Shown: positions 21,420 through 33,639, counted from the stretch's first letter. The stretch is DNA of 64,000 bases from Cladorhizidae sp. MBARI D1340-BT2 (GCA_028752905.1 JAQNBH010000017.1:33121908-33185907); one strand, 5' to 3'. A program made the numbers and translations. Notes: generated by a model from the sequence alone, not told the origin.

Positions 21420-22450
21420 AAGCTTCAGACATGCTTAAAGCTGTATAGTCAGCAAGAAGAGGACCCAAACCTAGCCAAAATCTGGCAGTTGGCCGAGGAT
21501 GGGAAAGAGGGATATATTTGGAAGAACAAAGTACTGGTGCACAGAATGGAAAAGTAGGATGACACCATGAGTGAGAGGGTGGTCGTACCGGTAGAAAAGG
21601 TATCCTTAAGATGGCATACTCCAACAAACTAGGAGGTCATTTTTCTTATAAAAAGACAGTAGAAGCCTTGGCCAGACTGTTTACATGGCCCAGTATTTCT
21701 AAGACACCAAAGCCTGTTGTAGATCATGCCTAGTATGTCAAAGGGCACCTAGAAAAACTTCTCAAACAGCTCCTCTCTGTCCCCTCCCTGTTATCACTAC
21801 CCCCTTTGCAAGAATGGCTTTTGAACTTGTAGGTTCCTTGCCCAAGGCCAAGTCTGGCAATAGATATATACTTACATTTATGTGCCTTGCATCCAAACAC
21901 CCTGAGGCAGTCGCATTACGGAGGGTAGATGCGGAGACAGTTGCAGAGGCCATAATGGAGATCATTCCAGGATAGGATTGCCAAAGGAAATATTGACAGA
22001 CCAAGGTTCTGTCTTCATGTGGCACCACACTAAACAGCTGTGCTGACTCCACGATATGGCTGCTTCGAACGCTAGCATGGGACATTAAAGAACATGCTGA
22101 GGAAATGTAGCGAGCATAAGAGGGAATGGAATAACATATTGAAACTTTTTATTCGCTTATAGAAGTGCTCCCCATGCAAATTACCGGGTTCTATCCATTT
22201 GAGCTAGTATTGGGTAGGCCAATAAGAGGCCACTGGATGTGGTGAAAGAAGGTTGGCTGAGTGGGAAGATGGACCAGAAGACCATAGTAGAATGGGTAGA
22301 CCAGCTTGGCGAGAAGCTGATAGAGATGAGACAGGTAGCTAATGGTGAAAAGAGAGAAGTCAGCCAAAGCATCCATGAAGGCCCATTATGATAAAAAGGC
22401 ACGAGCCCGTGAACTCTAAGTAGGCATGGTCAGAACCCCTAACCTGCTAG
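21420..22450 (+). pseudogene. Integrase of element 2, upstream of RT
   Basis: The N-terminal part (QLAEDGKEGYIWKNKVLVHR) leads to a rve-type core near 21770-22015: MAFELVGSLPKAKSGNRYIL, ASKHPEAVALRRVDAETVAE, a one-base shift, then GLPKEILTDQGSVFM. Further on are PLDVVKEGWLSGKMDQKTIV (22225-22290) and QKTIVEWVDQLGEKL, the region that usually follows the core in GMR1-like integrases. Multiple stops break it. Its position before RT is the key structural feature. Confidence 0.8.
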
Positions 22451-22734
22451 ACGACCTATGGGGTGGCCACTTTGAGATAACCAGGAAAGTAAGCTCTGTT
22501 ACATATGAACCAGCCATACCTTAAAGAAGAAGTAAGAGAAGAATAGTGCATATCAACATGCTAAAGGCCTGGAACCCTTCTGATTCTTCTCTACTAGTAG
22601 TAGCAGAAGATGAAGACGAAGGCCAGGAGTACGGTAAATTACTTGCAGAGCTGCCAGCTCTGACAGACAGGCAGAATAGTGAGGTGGGAGCCTTGCTAGC
22701 CAAATATAAATAGTAAGGCAGGAGGTTGGTAGAG

Positions 22735-23300
22735 CCAGGGATATATGTCATGAGATTGATGCTGGCAACGAGAAGCCCATCAGTACATTTCCATATAGGT
22801 TAGCTCCGGCATGGAGTGACCAGCTGAGGGAGGAGGTCTGGGTGTTACAAGAGTCTGGCACCGTGGTGCCATCCACCAGCCCTTGGTCCTCACCCATGGT
22901 CCCAGTTCGTAAGCCTGATAGCACCGTCCGACTGTGCATTGATTTTAGAAAGGTTAACCACATCACAAGACCAGACCCCTATTTAATGCCCTGCATAGAC
23001 AAGATGATCGACCTGCTTTAGGAAGCCCATTATTTGTCAAAGTTAGATCACAACAAAGGTTTTTACCAAATTCCCCTGGCCGAAGTAGATCAGAAAATGG
23101 CAGACTTTTGCACAATCATTGGTAAAATTCCATTTTACTATGATGCCCTTTGGAATTTGAGGAATGCCTCGGCATCTTTCAAAAGGATGATGAACACAGT
23201 CCTAGACGACATCCAAGATTTTAGTGGTGCATACATGGACGATATTATCATATTTAGTCAGACCAGGGAAGACCACTTGACATACATCAAAGTGTGCTAA
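22735..23300 (+). pseudogene. Reverse transcriptase of element 2
   Basis: Motifs in order: SGTVVPSTSPWSSPMVPVRK, LCIDFRKVNHITRPDPYLMP, LSKLDHNKGFYQIPLAEVDQ, a damaged F/YDAL palm segment, and the catalytic SGAYMDDIIIFSQTREDH with YMDD intact. A stop interrupts it near 23020, and the palm segment FHFTMMPFGLRN is frame-damaged relative to element 1. Confidence 0.85.
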
Positions 23301-23575
23301 ATAGACTAAGGAAGGCTGGACTAACTGCGAAGCTGGTGAATTGCCAGTGGGGGTCAGTATCCTTACCTTTCTGGGACACACCATGGAAAGAGTCAAGGTG
23401 TCCACACCAGACCACAGGGTGGATGAGATCAGACACTATGGAGACCTAAAACCCAATATAATGTACAATTCTAACTGGGTACCACAGGATACTATAGGAA
23501 ATTCATCCCTAATTACGCCCACAAATCTATAGAACTCACCAATGCGATGCATTGTATGTTGGTCTACTGCTATAA

Positions 23576-23990
23576 ATGATGAATTTTATTATCTATGCCA
23601 TACCCTTTGCCGAGTGTCCTCCCTTACCATCCCCACTCCAACAGACACATTTATCCTACAGACAGCTCATCCAGGGGATTGCTGGTGTTCTGAGTGTGGT
23701 GAGGGAAGATGAAGAATTACCAGTGAGGTTCTACTCCAGGAAGCTGCATCCAGCAGAGACGAGGTACTCTGCCACAGAGATCGAATGTTTGGCTATCATA
23801 CGAATCATACAGCGATTTGGTGTTTACCTGGTGGGGAAGCCCTTCACTGTTGAAACCGACCACAAGGCTTTAACACATTCAACTCACTTTAATGGATGGG
23901 CATTACTGCTGCAACCCTATAACTTCACCACCTACTATCATCCTGGCCCGAAGAATGGTAACGCCGACTGACTCCCTTGTCAGGCTTAGG
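23576..23990 (+). pseudogene. RNase H of element 2
   Basis: The open frame holds VRFYSRKLHPAETRYSATEI, IECLAIIRIIQRFGVYL, FTVETDHKALTH and YYHPGPKNGNAD. These are standard Ty3/gypsy RNase H and tether blocks. Only about 70 nt separate its end from the polypurine run and 3' LTR, leaving no room for a 3' integrase. Confidence 0.85.
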
Positions 23991-24058
23991 ATGGAGAGCA
24001 AGAAGAAGAAAAATAAACCATGGCAACAACCTTTTAACGGGTGAGGGGGGGGCACCGG

Positions 24059-24523
24059 TGATGCCGGGCCTCAGCCTGCAGAGCAGTCCAAAGATCAAAT
24101 TATAAATAGAATCTATAAATAGAGCTAGAACTCATGACCTCAGACTATCAACACATAGGACAATCAGAACTCATGACCTCAGACCAATACATAGGACAAT
24201 CATGATGCCATCTCACACTCTTAGATAAGTCCTGTAGGGACATACAGTAATTCTACTACTCTCACACTATTATCAACACCATAAGCTGTGAAAGCCTGGC
24301 TGCAAGGGTATTTAAGCCCCTCTGCAGTCCAGGCTTGGGCAGTCTCATCCTATCTTCATATTCTGCTACTTCACTGTTGTTTTAATATAAGCTATATACT
24401 TAAGATCTGAAACTCTTCTGTTAAGCTTGGGGTTTAGCTAGAAGGAGTTAGAGTGAGACTCTGGTGGCAGAGAATTACCAAGGTTGGCATCTGTTTGGTC
24501 TCTTGTGGTTGGAGATTCTAACA
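24059..24523 (+). repeat. 3' LTR of element 2
   Basis: Begins TGATGCCGGGCCTCAG and ends GATTCTAACA, 465 bp. Aligns over its length with 1426-1897. ATGGC follows at 24524. Confidence 0.85.
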
Positions 24524-24528
24524 ATGGC
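24524..24528. repeat. 5-bp target duplication, right (ATGGC)
   Basis: Matches 18729-18733. Confidence 0.75.
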
Positions 24529-24879
24529 AACATCACTTTAATATTGTTGTAATGATCAATTTGAATGCTTTATTTTTGTTTCTTGGAATGATTTCTCTAA
24601 TTCTGTTAGTGTAAATTTGGTATGTAATTACTTTCTACCAGATGAAATGTTTTTGTAAAGCTAATTTTATGTTAACCCTTTTCATTCTAAAAACAAGGGG
24701 GTGGAGTTTGAGAAAATGTGTTGTATTAAATTTAGTTATGTTGGAGTTACAAAATTCTAAATATATGTTCAACATCAATTTACTAAACATCTGTAAAGTC
24801 AAAAATTGATTACTAAAGCTCTGTTTAAGGAACACAAGGTTGCAATTTATATGCATCTTCTACTTCACACCTCCTGTTT
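24529..24879. other. AT-rich sequence, nothing recognised
   Basis: Lies between the 3' LTR flank and the DDE transposase C-terminus. It may be the untranslated end of that transposon or original intron. Confidence 0.4.
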
Positions 24880-25460
24880 TTTCTTTACTGTACGCATGAT
24901 GATATTCCCTCATTCTTCTATACATAGTACTTCTGTATCAACTCAAGACTAACTGAATCCAAGGCTGGTTGAATGATATTCTCCAGTGCTCTAAATGTAT
25001 AATCACAGTTGGTACGAGTGAACTGTTTTGCCTGACCCCAAACCCGTCCGATAGGGTTTAACTCACAATGGATTTTGAAGGAAAATGCATCTGTGCTTGT
25101 GACTGGAAACTAATTCCTCCACTCGACTTTTCTGGCATGCTTTCCAGGACTTTGATCATCTCAGTTTTGACCATTCCAGTACGTCTTCCAGGATTGTTCA
25201 TAAGCCCTTTGGTTGGTCACTTGCTGTAGTCATCACTTGCATAACTCCATCCCAGTATGTGTTTCGCCTCTTTGGTTTCTTGCCACCATCACTTACATTT
25301 ATCCTGTGTGCATTTAAAGCATCGTCAGCACAAGTAGTGTGTCCTGAACTTTGGTACTAAATAAAATGTTTCGCTAGGATATTTTGTTTCACTATTTCAA
25401 CTGCATTTTCCAATTGAATCAGAAACTTTTCACAGTTCCAGTATCCTTCAGATTGAGCCC
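24880..25460 (-). pseudogene. IS630/Tc1-like DDE transposase, C-terminal part
   Basis: On the minus strand: GYWNCEKFLIQLENAVE, TYWDGVMQVMTTASDQPKGL, VEELVSSHKHRCIF, a frameshift, then FKIHCELNPIGRVWGQAKQF and FRALENIIQPALDSVSLELI. HCELNPIxRVWGQAK is the hallmark block near the last catalytic acid of this family. It complements the N-terminal fragments at 6080-7190 and 28065-28255. Two stops and one frameshift show it is dead. Confidence 0.7.
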
Positions 25461-25709
25461 TGTTAGTCCAAGGGCTGCCGAAACCCCCCCTCCCCCCCCA
25501 GTCTATATAACTGCCACTGTGATTTTATGTTAATTTAAACCCAGGTGTTTACAGAAATGCTTGATATACATGCAATTTTTGGTTGCAAGTATGGTCAATG
25601 AGCAATCCAAGATGGCCGCTGTGCACTGCTGGCTAAATTTGATACAAAATACTATTTTTTAATCAAATTGATGTAGAATGGAGAAAGCGTTGTCATTTGA
25701 ACTTGGAGT

Positions 25710-26440
25710 GATTCCTTGGAGTGATTCCTTGGAGTACGGCAACTGCAGATGGATGCCCACTGAAAACAGACAAATCAACACTCCTGCATCATCTTGAAGG
25801 GGACTTCCAGATAAGTGAGTGGCCATATAATGCTGCTACCATCATTGATGCTGCAGCACACATCCAGGCTCAATCAATCACAAGAACCTTTGGGGAACTA
25901 GCAGAGCAATTGTGGAATGTCTTGCCTAAAACTCACCGTGTCGATTTTGTAAATGACACCTACATTCAGGCATCAATTGAGATTTCAAAGGCTTCTTGTC
26001 GAACAATCAAACCAAGAGCCAGCTCTCAAAGTTTATCTTGAAGAAATGGCAGTCTCCAAAATATGCCTCTAGGCTAGAGGGTCACCAGATCATGTTCATC
26101 ACTCTAGGTAAAGAATGCTGGGAATTGACGAGTGATGGTGTTGAGTTGTACTCACTGACCTATGATGATCTTATCAGCAATCAGGTAAACAAAAGGAGGA
26201 GGATCGATATCAATGCAGTGCGACATCACATTGGTGCCAGTGTTAGTGAAGTAGTCCTAGGCTTTCATGCGTTCACCGGGTGTGACACTACCAGTGCATT
26301 TATGAGAAAGGGGAAGGTCAAGCCTTACAAGAAAATGCTGAGTGATCCTGCATTCATTAACACTTTTGGCCAGCTGGACAAAGGTGTTAGAGAAATTTAC
26401 ATGTTATATATATGGCTCGAAGACCACATCTTTTATCAAT
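25710..26440 (+). pseudogene. Multi-copy invertebrate GCD-motif protein fragment
   Basis: Two overlapping frames (25721-26041 and 25996-26442) encode WSTATADGCPLKTDKSTLLH, LWNVLPKTHRVDFVNDTYIQ, then KRRRIDINAVRHHIGASVSE and VVLGFHAFTGCDTTSAFMRK. This matches a repeat-associated protein abundant in cnidarian and sponge genomes. Its FHAFTGCD motif recalls PIN/FEN-like nucleases, but the function is unproven. A middle part normally found between the blocks seems absent, and a frameshift separates the halves. Confidence 0.5.
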
Positions 26441-26519
26441 AGCTGCCGGTTTGATGTTTTCTTCCAACGCTTTTCAACAAGGAAATCTAAAGGACTAGAG
26501 TTTTAAGCAGTGGTTGGCT

Positions 26520-28060
26520 TCGTCGAGGAAAGATTCAGAGGAAGCTATGCTTATGGAAGTTACCCTACAAAAGTTACCTCGTTGGCTGGAGGGTCAGATG
26601 CGTAAACTGGACCTCTAAACTTATGATGAGCTGGCAGAAGCAATTGCTCGCCACCTCTTGATCCAGACCATCACAAGGAGAGAGACATACCAAGAAGACC
26701 AGAATGAACAGTCGAAAGTGAACGATTTCGTTTGAGGGGCTGGGAGAGTGACCAGCATTTCCGTCCCTCTCGACCGGGGCAACCTCATCAATCATACCAA
26801 CAACAAGAGCCATACCATCGGAGGCAGGACCAAGGGAGTGGGGTCCGCACTCACCCACTCAAGGACCTGTCTCAGATGAAATGATTTCATTGTGGAAAGA
26901 AAGGCCATATGCGGAAAGACTGTTGCGTGAAGCTCGAGAATGCAAATTTTGGATGTACGATGTATGTGCGGTCCAACCTTCCGAAATGGACTTGAGAAGT
27001 ACAAGTTAATGGCGAGTCCATGGTGGCACTACTTGACACACGATGCTCAAAACCGTTGGTATATTCCCAGTATTCACAGGTTGGGATGCTTACAATACTG
27101 TAAGTTCTAAGAAATGGTTCCCTGCAGGCTGCTGCTAGGATCCAACAATAAGATGTGCGAACTGGCCGAGGGAGTGTTTCCACATCTCACAGAGGATATC
27201 GGTCAAGACGTCCCCAGATTTCGAAAACTACTGAGGGCACCTCTAATGGATGACAGAATGCCTGCAGACTCTGAGATAGTGAAACCAGAGGTGATGAAGC
27301 CTGAGGTGACAAAACCAGAGGTGTCGATGGTTATCACATGAGCTGAAAAGAAAAGGAAGGAGAAAGAACAGCAGAAGGACCACTGAATCTGTCATAGATT
27401 GTTTGGTAGACCTCACATCTAGACTGGGTGTTCCGAAGGAAGTCCTATCACACAATGGCTCCAACTTCATGTCGAGGATGATGAGGCAGTTCTGTGAGAA
27501 GTCAGGGATACACCACATTAGGACATCGCTGTATCACCCGCAGACCGATGGGATGGTGGAGAGGTTCAATTATACTCTCAAATGCCTCCTCCGTAAGCTG
27601 ACCTAGAAAGGTACCATTGATTGGGACCAGTGTTTGCCCTATAATTATATTGTGGGCATACCGGGGAACTACCTACAAATCCACTGGGTACTCTCCATAT
27701 GAGCTCCTTTTTGGCTGAAGGATGAGAACTCCACTTGACGAACTGGTGGAGATGTGGCAGGAGAAGAATGACAAAGACGACAAGAATGTGGTTGGGTACC
27801 TTCGACTCCTACATGAGAAGATGTCACTCATCCATGAATTAGCTAATGCTTATGAAGCAGAGGAAATGAAGAAACATAAACATTATCATGACAAGAAAGC
27901 GGTAGGCCGAAAGTTTGAGGTGGGAGACGTGCTCGTCTTCCAGCCAAGAAAACTAAACAAGCCCCACAGTGAATATGGTTTGAAGGCGTGGCACTCACCA
28001 ACACCAGCCATTTTTCTCTCAGTCGGTGATGACATCAACAGGGACAGACTTTGGCTGACT
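26520..28060 (+). pseudogene. Second Ty3/gypsy-type element, internally deleted
   Basis: The order is a gag-like end (LPRWLEGQMRKLDL near 26573), a zinc knuckle (FHCGKKGHMRKDCCVK near 26888), a protease remnant (MVALLDTRCSKPLVYSQ, DTG changed to DTR), and a Glu/Lys/Pro-rich stretch with PEVMKPEVTKPEVS. Then comes integrase (LVDLTSRLGVPKEVLSHNGS, SLYHPQTDGMVERFNYTLKC) with a C-terminal part ending RKFEVGDVLVFQPRKLN. RT and RNase H are missing, so there has been an internal deletion near 27380. A different family from elements 1 and 2. Confidence 0.7.
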
Positions 28061-28064
28061 AAAG

Positions 28065-28255
28065 ACCCATTCTTTATAGCAAGCTGTTGCTTCTTCTTCT
28101 GTAAAAGTATGGTTGTCAGGAGCTATTATTGTAACTCTCTTCATTAAACTGGTGGCAGCACAAATGGGATAGAAGTTTTGATCCAATGAAATTGTGGTTG
28201 TCCCAGCTTGTGAGCTAGGTATAGGTTGACTCTCACTTCTTGAAGAAGTCTGCTA
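28065..28255 (-). pseudogene. DDE transposase N-terminal fragment (second copy)
   Basis: Nearly identical to 6915-7110, including the stretch behind SSQAGTTTISLDQ. Together with 24880-25460 it brackets an interval of inserted or rearranged elements. Confidence 0.55.
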
Positions 28256-28600
28256 ACTCTTTATTTTCACCAATTTGTGCATATATTAGCTAAACAAACG
28301 CAGAACAAACGCAGAACCAAAAAATCAAGCTCTAAGCCTGTTATTTTGTACTGGATTGACCAGGATTTCCCGTAGGGATAATCGAGTTTGACCCAAGCAT
28401 AGTAAAACTATATATCTATTTAAAGGAAATGATGAGTTGGGCACACAAAAAAAGTCATTCAAAAAAGTGTTCGTAAGTTATTCACGCGAGAATGGAAGCG
28501 ATAATCACCTTCTCAATAATCAACTTCAAATTCTATCTTAACTCATGGGCTCGCGTGAGTCTGCTACGTGCCTAGCACATGCACCGGATATAAAAATCGT
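28256..28600. other. Unassigned sequence with a Penelope terminal piece
   Basis: No gene recognised. 28498-28585 on the minus strand matches the Penelope-like terminal family (GCTCGCGTGAG palindrome, TTGAAGTTGATTATTGAGAA). Confidence 0.4.
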
Positions 28601-28611
28601 TCCTCTGGACT

Positions 28612-28800
28612 GTGACCACGGGTGCATTTGGTAATGAGGCCATGTCCTTTATTGAGGAGTTGGGCAGGAGAATTAAGGAGGAGACTAAGGCCCATTCCTA
28701 CTTTTTGACGGTGCGGAAATGCTGCTGCTGTGCTGGAAACATCTTGCATGCAGGAAACCTGGAACTGCTTTTAACTGTCTTGTTATTGTTATTATTATTT
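28612..28800 (+). pseudogene. Transposon ORF tail, family uncertain
   Basis: Reads GAFGNEAMSFIEELGRRIKE. A partial second copy of the following segment is at 29147-29265. The pattern resembles the C-terminal end of a repeat-encoded protein seen in invertebrates. I cannot name the family. Confidence 0.3.
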
Positions 28801-28879
28801 TAATTAATTTATGTATTTTTTATTATTAAAAAAATAAAATTATTATTATTATTTAATTTTTTTAGTTTTTTTAAACATC

Positions 28880-29070
28880 CAGTGCATATACTAGGTGCAT
28901 GTACTGGAATGTGGTGGATAGCTAGCTACTGGTATAGTAGGCTCATGTGAGCCGTAGCATCTCATTATTCCCGAAGGCTACTTGAAACATCGAGTGAATA
29001 CAATTTGAAGTTGATTATTGAGAAGGTGATTACAATGTTATTATGTCAACTGAGAGTTCATTGAGGAAGT
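28880..29070 (+). mobile_element. Penelope-like terminal fragment
   Basis: GGCTCATGTGAGCC palindrome, TAGCATCTCATTATTCC, GAAGGCTACTTGAAAC, ATCGAGTGAATACAATTTGA, then AGTTGATTATTGAGAAGGTG. Preceded by AT-rich simple sequence. Confidence 0.5.
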
Positions 29071-29074
29071 TACT

Positions 29075-29147
29075 ATTCATCCCTTATCCTCTGCAACTTG
29101 CTGCAAAATCTTGGCTTTCCTCCTCTTCTTCACTGGGGCCTGATTTG
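29075..29147 (-). pseudogene. Fragment of a C2-gene linker exon end
   Basis: The minus strand holds the last codons and donor region of a C2 second-half exon (matching 50444-50515: SGPSEEEE... LQQVAEDK). The donor is damaged (CTTATC against CTTGTC). It joins the transposon tail at 29147. A longer copy is at 30610-30737. Confidence 0.55.
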
Positions 29148-29275
29148 GACAGGAGAATTATGGAGGAGACTAGGGAGGCTAAGGCCCATTTCTACTTTTT
29201 GTTGGTAGCAATACAGTGCAGAAACGCTGCTGCTGGGAACATGCAAGAAACCTCGAACTGCTTTTAACTAATTTT

Positions 29276-30200
<925 letters not shown>

Positions 30201-30399
30201 TATTATTATTATTTATTATTATTATTTTTTTTATTTTTTTTCTTTTTTTTTCTTTTCCTTCTTTCACAATAGCAATAATAGCAATAATAACAACAACATA
30301 TGGATTATTATTATTTTTTTATGTATTTTTTTAATTTTTATTATTTTGTTTTATTATTATTATTATTACAGTGTACCAGTGTACCAGTATTATTATTTT

Positions 30400-30597
30400 T
30401 ACATCTGCTGCATAGTGCAAATGCTAGGTTCATGCACTGGCACATGGTGGAAAGCTAGCTACTGGTATAGTAGGCTCATGCGAGCCTTAGCATGTCATTA
30501 TTCCTGATGAAGGCTACTTGAAACATCCATTGAATACAATTTGAAGCTGAAGGTGATTATAATGTTATTATGTCAACTGAGAGTTCATTGAGGATGT
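30400..30597 (+). mobile_element. Penelope-like terminal fragment with hammerhead-like core
   Basis: CATGCGAGCCTTAGCATGTC, ATTATTCCTGATGAAGGCT, ACTTGAAACATCCATTGAAT. CTGATGA and GAAAC are spaced as in a hammerhead ribozyme. The cleavage-site stem is not certain. Confidence 0.5.
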
Positions 30598-30609
30598 TAC
30601 TATTCATAC

Positions 30610-30737
30610 CTTGTCCTCTGCAACTTGCTGCAAATCTTGGCTTTCCTCCTCTTCTTCACTGGGGCCTGATTTAGTTGATTCAGCCTTGGAGTCTGGTTTT
30701 GCAGGAACTTCAGAAGAAGGTGGTTTGGTTGTCTCAG
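30610..30737 (-). pseudogene. C2-gene linker exon fragment (gene B unit)
   Basis: An open minus-strand frame reads PPSSEVPAKPDSKAESTKSG, then PSEEEESQDLQQVAEDK and a GTATGAAT donor. It matches the end of the gene A exon at 50444-51025. Upstream the match is lost at about 30738, where unrelated sequence begins, so the C2 half is missing. It is probably the remains of the gene B exon that preceded 18429-18533. Confidence 0.65.
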
Positions 30738-30799
30738 CAGTGAGATTTCTAGGGCATTGAAAGCTTCATCCTGTGTGATTGAATGATAGTCTTCCATGG

Positions 30800-31490
30800 C
30801 CTTATCCCCTTAGCTCTCACATCATCACTGTTGCAAGCAGCCTTCCAAATTGTTCTAGCCTCAGACATCTACAAGTACAAACTATAAATAAGAAACAAGG
30901 TAGAATCTAAGCTCTTGACAAAACTGTACTGTACTGTCAAAACCGAGTCACATTTGCACGAGCTCAAGGACACATATGATACACGTGATGCATCTGTGCA
31001 ATGTGTGAGTGCCCAGTAGATGGATGTGACCAGATATGGGGGGACTGGATGAGGGGAGTTTGATGGTATAATTTTTTACCACACATGCTGAACGCTGGAT
31101 TTTTTGCCTGCATAATGGTCTATGGATACTGAATTATTACAAAATAGACACTCATCTGCACTCATTTGAGGAAGCATGTGAGTTTGAGCAGGCAGGGGGG
31201 GAAGAAACCCTGGGATATCCCCCACCCCCTCCCCCAAAATATTTCTCCCCCCCCTCCTCCCCAAGAATATTCACAATAAAAATTTACATTAATGAAATTT
31301 CTTATGTAATACATTACAGTAAAGGGAAAAACGAACAGTACAGAGAAGGGAACGTAGAAGCAATAGCAAATTCAAAGATATCAACATTATGCATGAACAA
31401 TTTATTAACAAAATTAATATATAAGTGAAGATATACAATAATGTATGGTGAAAATTACAATACAGTGAGTTCTGTATTTAAAGTAAAATG
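30800..31490. other. Unassigned, with C-rich tract
   Basis: No domain recognised. C-rich tracts at 31190-31262. The right part probably forms the 3' flank of the hAT element that starts at 31505. Confidence 0.35.
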
Positions 31491-31504
31491 CGTCTATTTT
31501 TCTG

Positions 31505-33020
31505 TTAAAAAATGTCAAGAATTGCGTTAAAGTCCACATCGGTCAATGGAGGACCCTCTATACTAATTTTCATTAAATTTTCTAGGTTCGAGTCAGATAG
31601 ATGACTGCGTAGGCGAGTTTTAATCAACTTCATTTGACTAAAGGAATGCTCTACTGTTGCTGTGCCAACAGGAAGTGCCATTGTAATGTTCAAAAGCTTC
31701 CATGTCTCAGGGAAAATTCCTCCGTACGTATGTGACTTGTTCATCTCGTAGGATTTCTTGCATGCTAGGAGATACCGACTCTTCTTTACGTTCCATTATT
31801 GCCTTTTTCTCCACTAAGAAAGCCCATCCAAATATCTTCCACTCTGAAAGAAGCTCATCGTCATCAAGCAATGGAGGTGAGGTGTAAGTCGTCCCGCATA
31901 CTCAACCTCTCCATAGAACTCGGCAAGAATCTTGATTTGCTCGCTGCCGTATGATGGTAAGGATGCTTCAGCAGGTAGTAAGGAGGGACCGAATATGGAC
32001 ATGGCAGTAACAATCTTCATGGCTTTATCAGTAAATCGACTCTTAATATTTAGAAGAAGCAAATCGACGTATGGAATTGCAACTAGAGTTCAATACTCGG
32101 CTGTGGTTGTGATAGAAGACCAACGGCTTCATACAGATCCATGTGTGCCGAGTGTTATATTGTGTTTTTCCTTCAACAGAGATATTTCAGACTTGACTGA
32201 ACCCAACCACTCATCCTTTAGATGCTCGAGTTCATCCGTCGTGATTTTCAGAAGTACCGCTAACCTGCTCAAATAGTAGCTTTCTTTGCATCGAAACATT
32301 CATCCTTGCCAGGATATCCAGAACTTCTGACAGGAACACGATACTAGTACTCCAGTGTAAGTAGCAAGGAGAGCACTAAAACCGTATGCTTCAGCATCAC
32401 CTGATGTCTCATACAGCTATTGTAGGGTGACAATAAGGGCAGGAAGCTCTCAGTAAATAGCCCGTACATAGAGAGCCATCTGGTATACTAGGCTTCACAA
32501 TCGTAAGCTCAGGTAGCTTGGACAGACTGGACTGCTTTGAGAGATTCTGCTTTCTTGGGTGAGTAGAAGAAGAGCTTCCATATATTTCCCATAGTTCCAA
32601 ACATCTTCTTGATCTCTGGAACACTGTTAGTAGCTTGTATGCTTGCTAGTTGAAGCCTGTGGCAGGCACAGTTTATGTAAAAGGAATGTGCAGCTAGAAT
32701 TCGCATCCTTTTTTGAACTCCATTGCATTCTCCGGCAAAGGTAGCTGCCTCATCATAACCTTAGCCTATTAGTTTACGATAGTCCAGGTTCTTCGACTCA
32801 AGGAAGGAGCTGATTGCATCTGAAATGGTAGCAGCATCTTGGGCACATATGTGGAGCACTGTAAGGAAGTGCTCCTCTGGTTTTCCATTTACAATCCACC
32901 GACAACAGATGGACCGCTCTTCTGTAGTACTAATATCCACACACTCATCAGCTAACACAGAGAATGGGCTTGATTTTAAGCTCTCAATTAGCTTCCTATC
33001 TAGCTGGCTAAAATGCACTC
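31505..33020 (-). pseudogene. hAT-type (DUF4371-like) transposase
   Basis: Minus-strand blocks in order: LADECVDISTTEERSICCRW, SSFLESKNLDYRKLIG, ACHRLQLASIQATNSVPEIK, WKLFFYSPKKAESLKAVQ, and the C-terminal dimerisation block ALPVGTATVEHSFSQMKLIK with TRLRSHLSD. This order matches the hAT-derived ZNF862/DUF4371 family. The first Asp (DECVD) is visible. Stops and frame changes separate the blocks. Confidence 0.75.
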
Positions 33021-33284
33021 ATGTGTTGTGTACCACATCTGTTAGGCACGGCCTAACAAGACTACAATACATGTCATTATCATAGCTATGAACCTTATCA
33101 TGCAAACCACACACCATTGTTTGTAACCACATGCTAATTAGTAGAGGGCATGCTCAGTAAGAGAGATACCTGATGAACACGTGTTTGTAAGTTAGAGAGT
33201 CTTGTTCTATCTGTAATAATCTTTTATAATCCTATATCTAGACGTTGATAAGTGACCTAGACCTGTTAGGAGATAGCTCTTGTG

Positions 33285-33625
33285 TGAGCATCCAGGAAAT
33301 CCTAACAACATCCCTTGTAGCTGCGGGAAATACTACATAGGGAGACAATCAGAAGACTGGAGACCAGAGTGAAAGAACATCAAGATGCCTGTAGAAAGTA
33401 TAATAAAGAGAAGCCTGCAATTGCTGAGCATGCATGGGATAATGGACATCCTATTTTGTGGGAGGAAGTCACCATCTTGGACCAGACAAGAAGATAGAAA
33501 GAACTGCTAGTGAAGGAGGCATTGCACATCGGCCTAGCACCAATGTGTGAGCGGTTCAACCGAGACTGTGGAATGGTTGCCTGGGTACTAGGGAGCTACT
33601 CTGGAGAGTATGAACTTGAAGCCAC
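33285..33625 (+). pseudogene. Penelope-like GIY-YIG endonuclease end
   Basis: The frame reads NIPCSCGKYYIGRQ, then RLETRVKEHQDACRKYNKEK, PAIAEHAWDNGHPILWEEVT and LLVKEALHIGLAP. The motif and spacing fit the GIY-YIG nuclease domain at the 3' end of Penelope elements. A small frameshift follows YYIG and a stop lies near 33496. The RT part is absent, and AT-rich simple sequence follows directly, as in other copies here. Confidence 0.7.
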
Positions 33626-33639
33626 GACCACCATAATTA

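Larger units (their letters stand above)
18734..24523 (+). mobile_element. GMR1-like Ty3/gypsy retrotransposon, complete but mutated
   Basis: A 5.8-kb element with both LTRs, a primer site, gag, zinc knuckle, protease, integrase, RT, RNase H and a polypurine run (GTGAGGGGGGGG, 24041-24052) just before the 3' LTR. It has a perfect 5-bp target duplication. The order is protease-integrase-RT-RNase H, and nothing but the polypurine run lies between RNase H and the 3' LTR. RT and RNase H are of Ty3/gypsy type. Ty3/gypsy elements with integrase before RT are known as GMR1-like. Many stops and frameshifts, plus a roughly 130-bp loss in the 5' LTR, show it is inactive. Confidence 0.85.
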
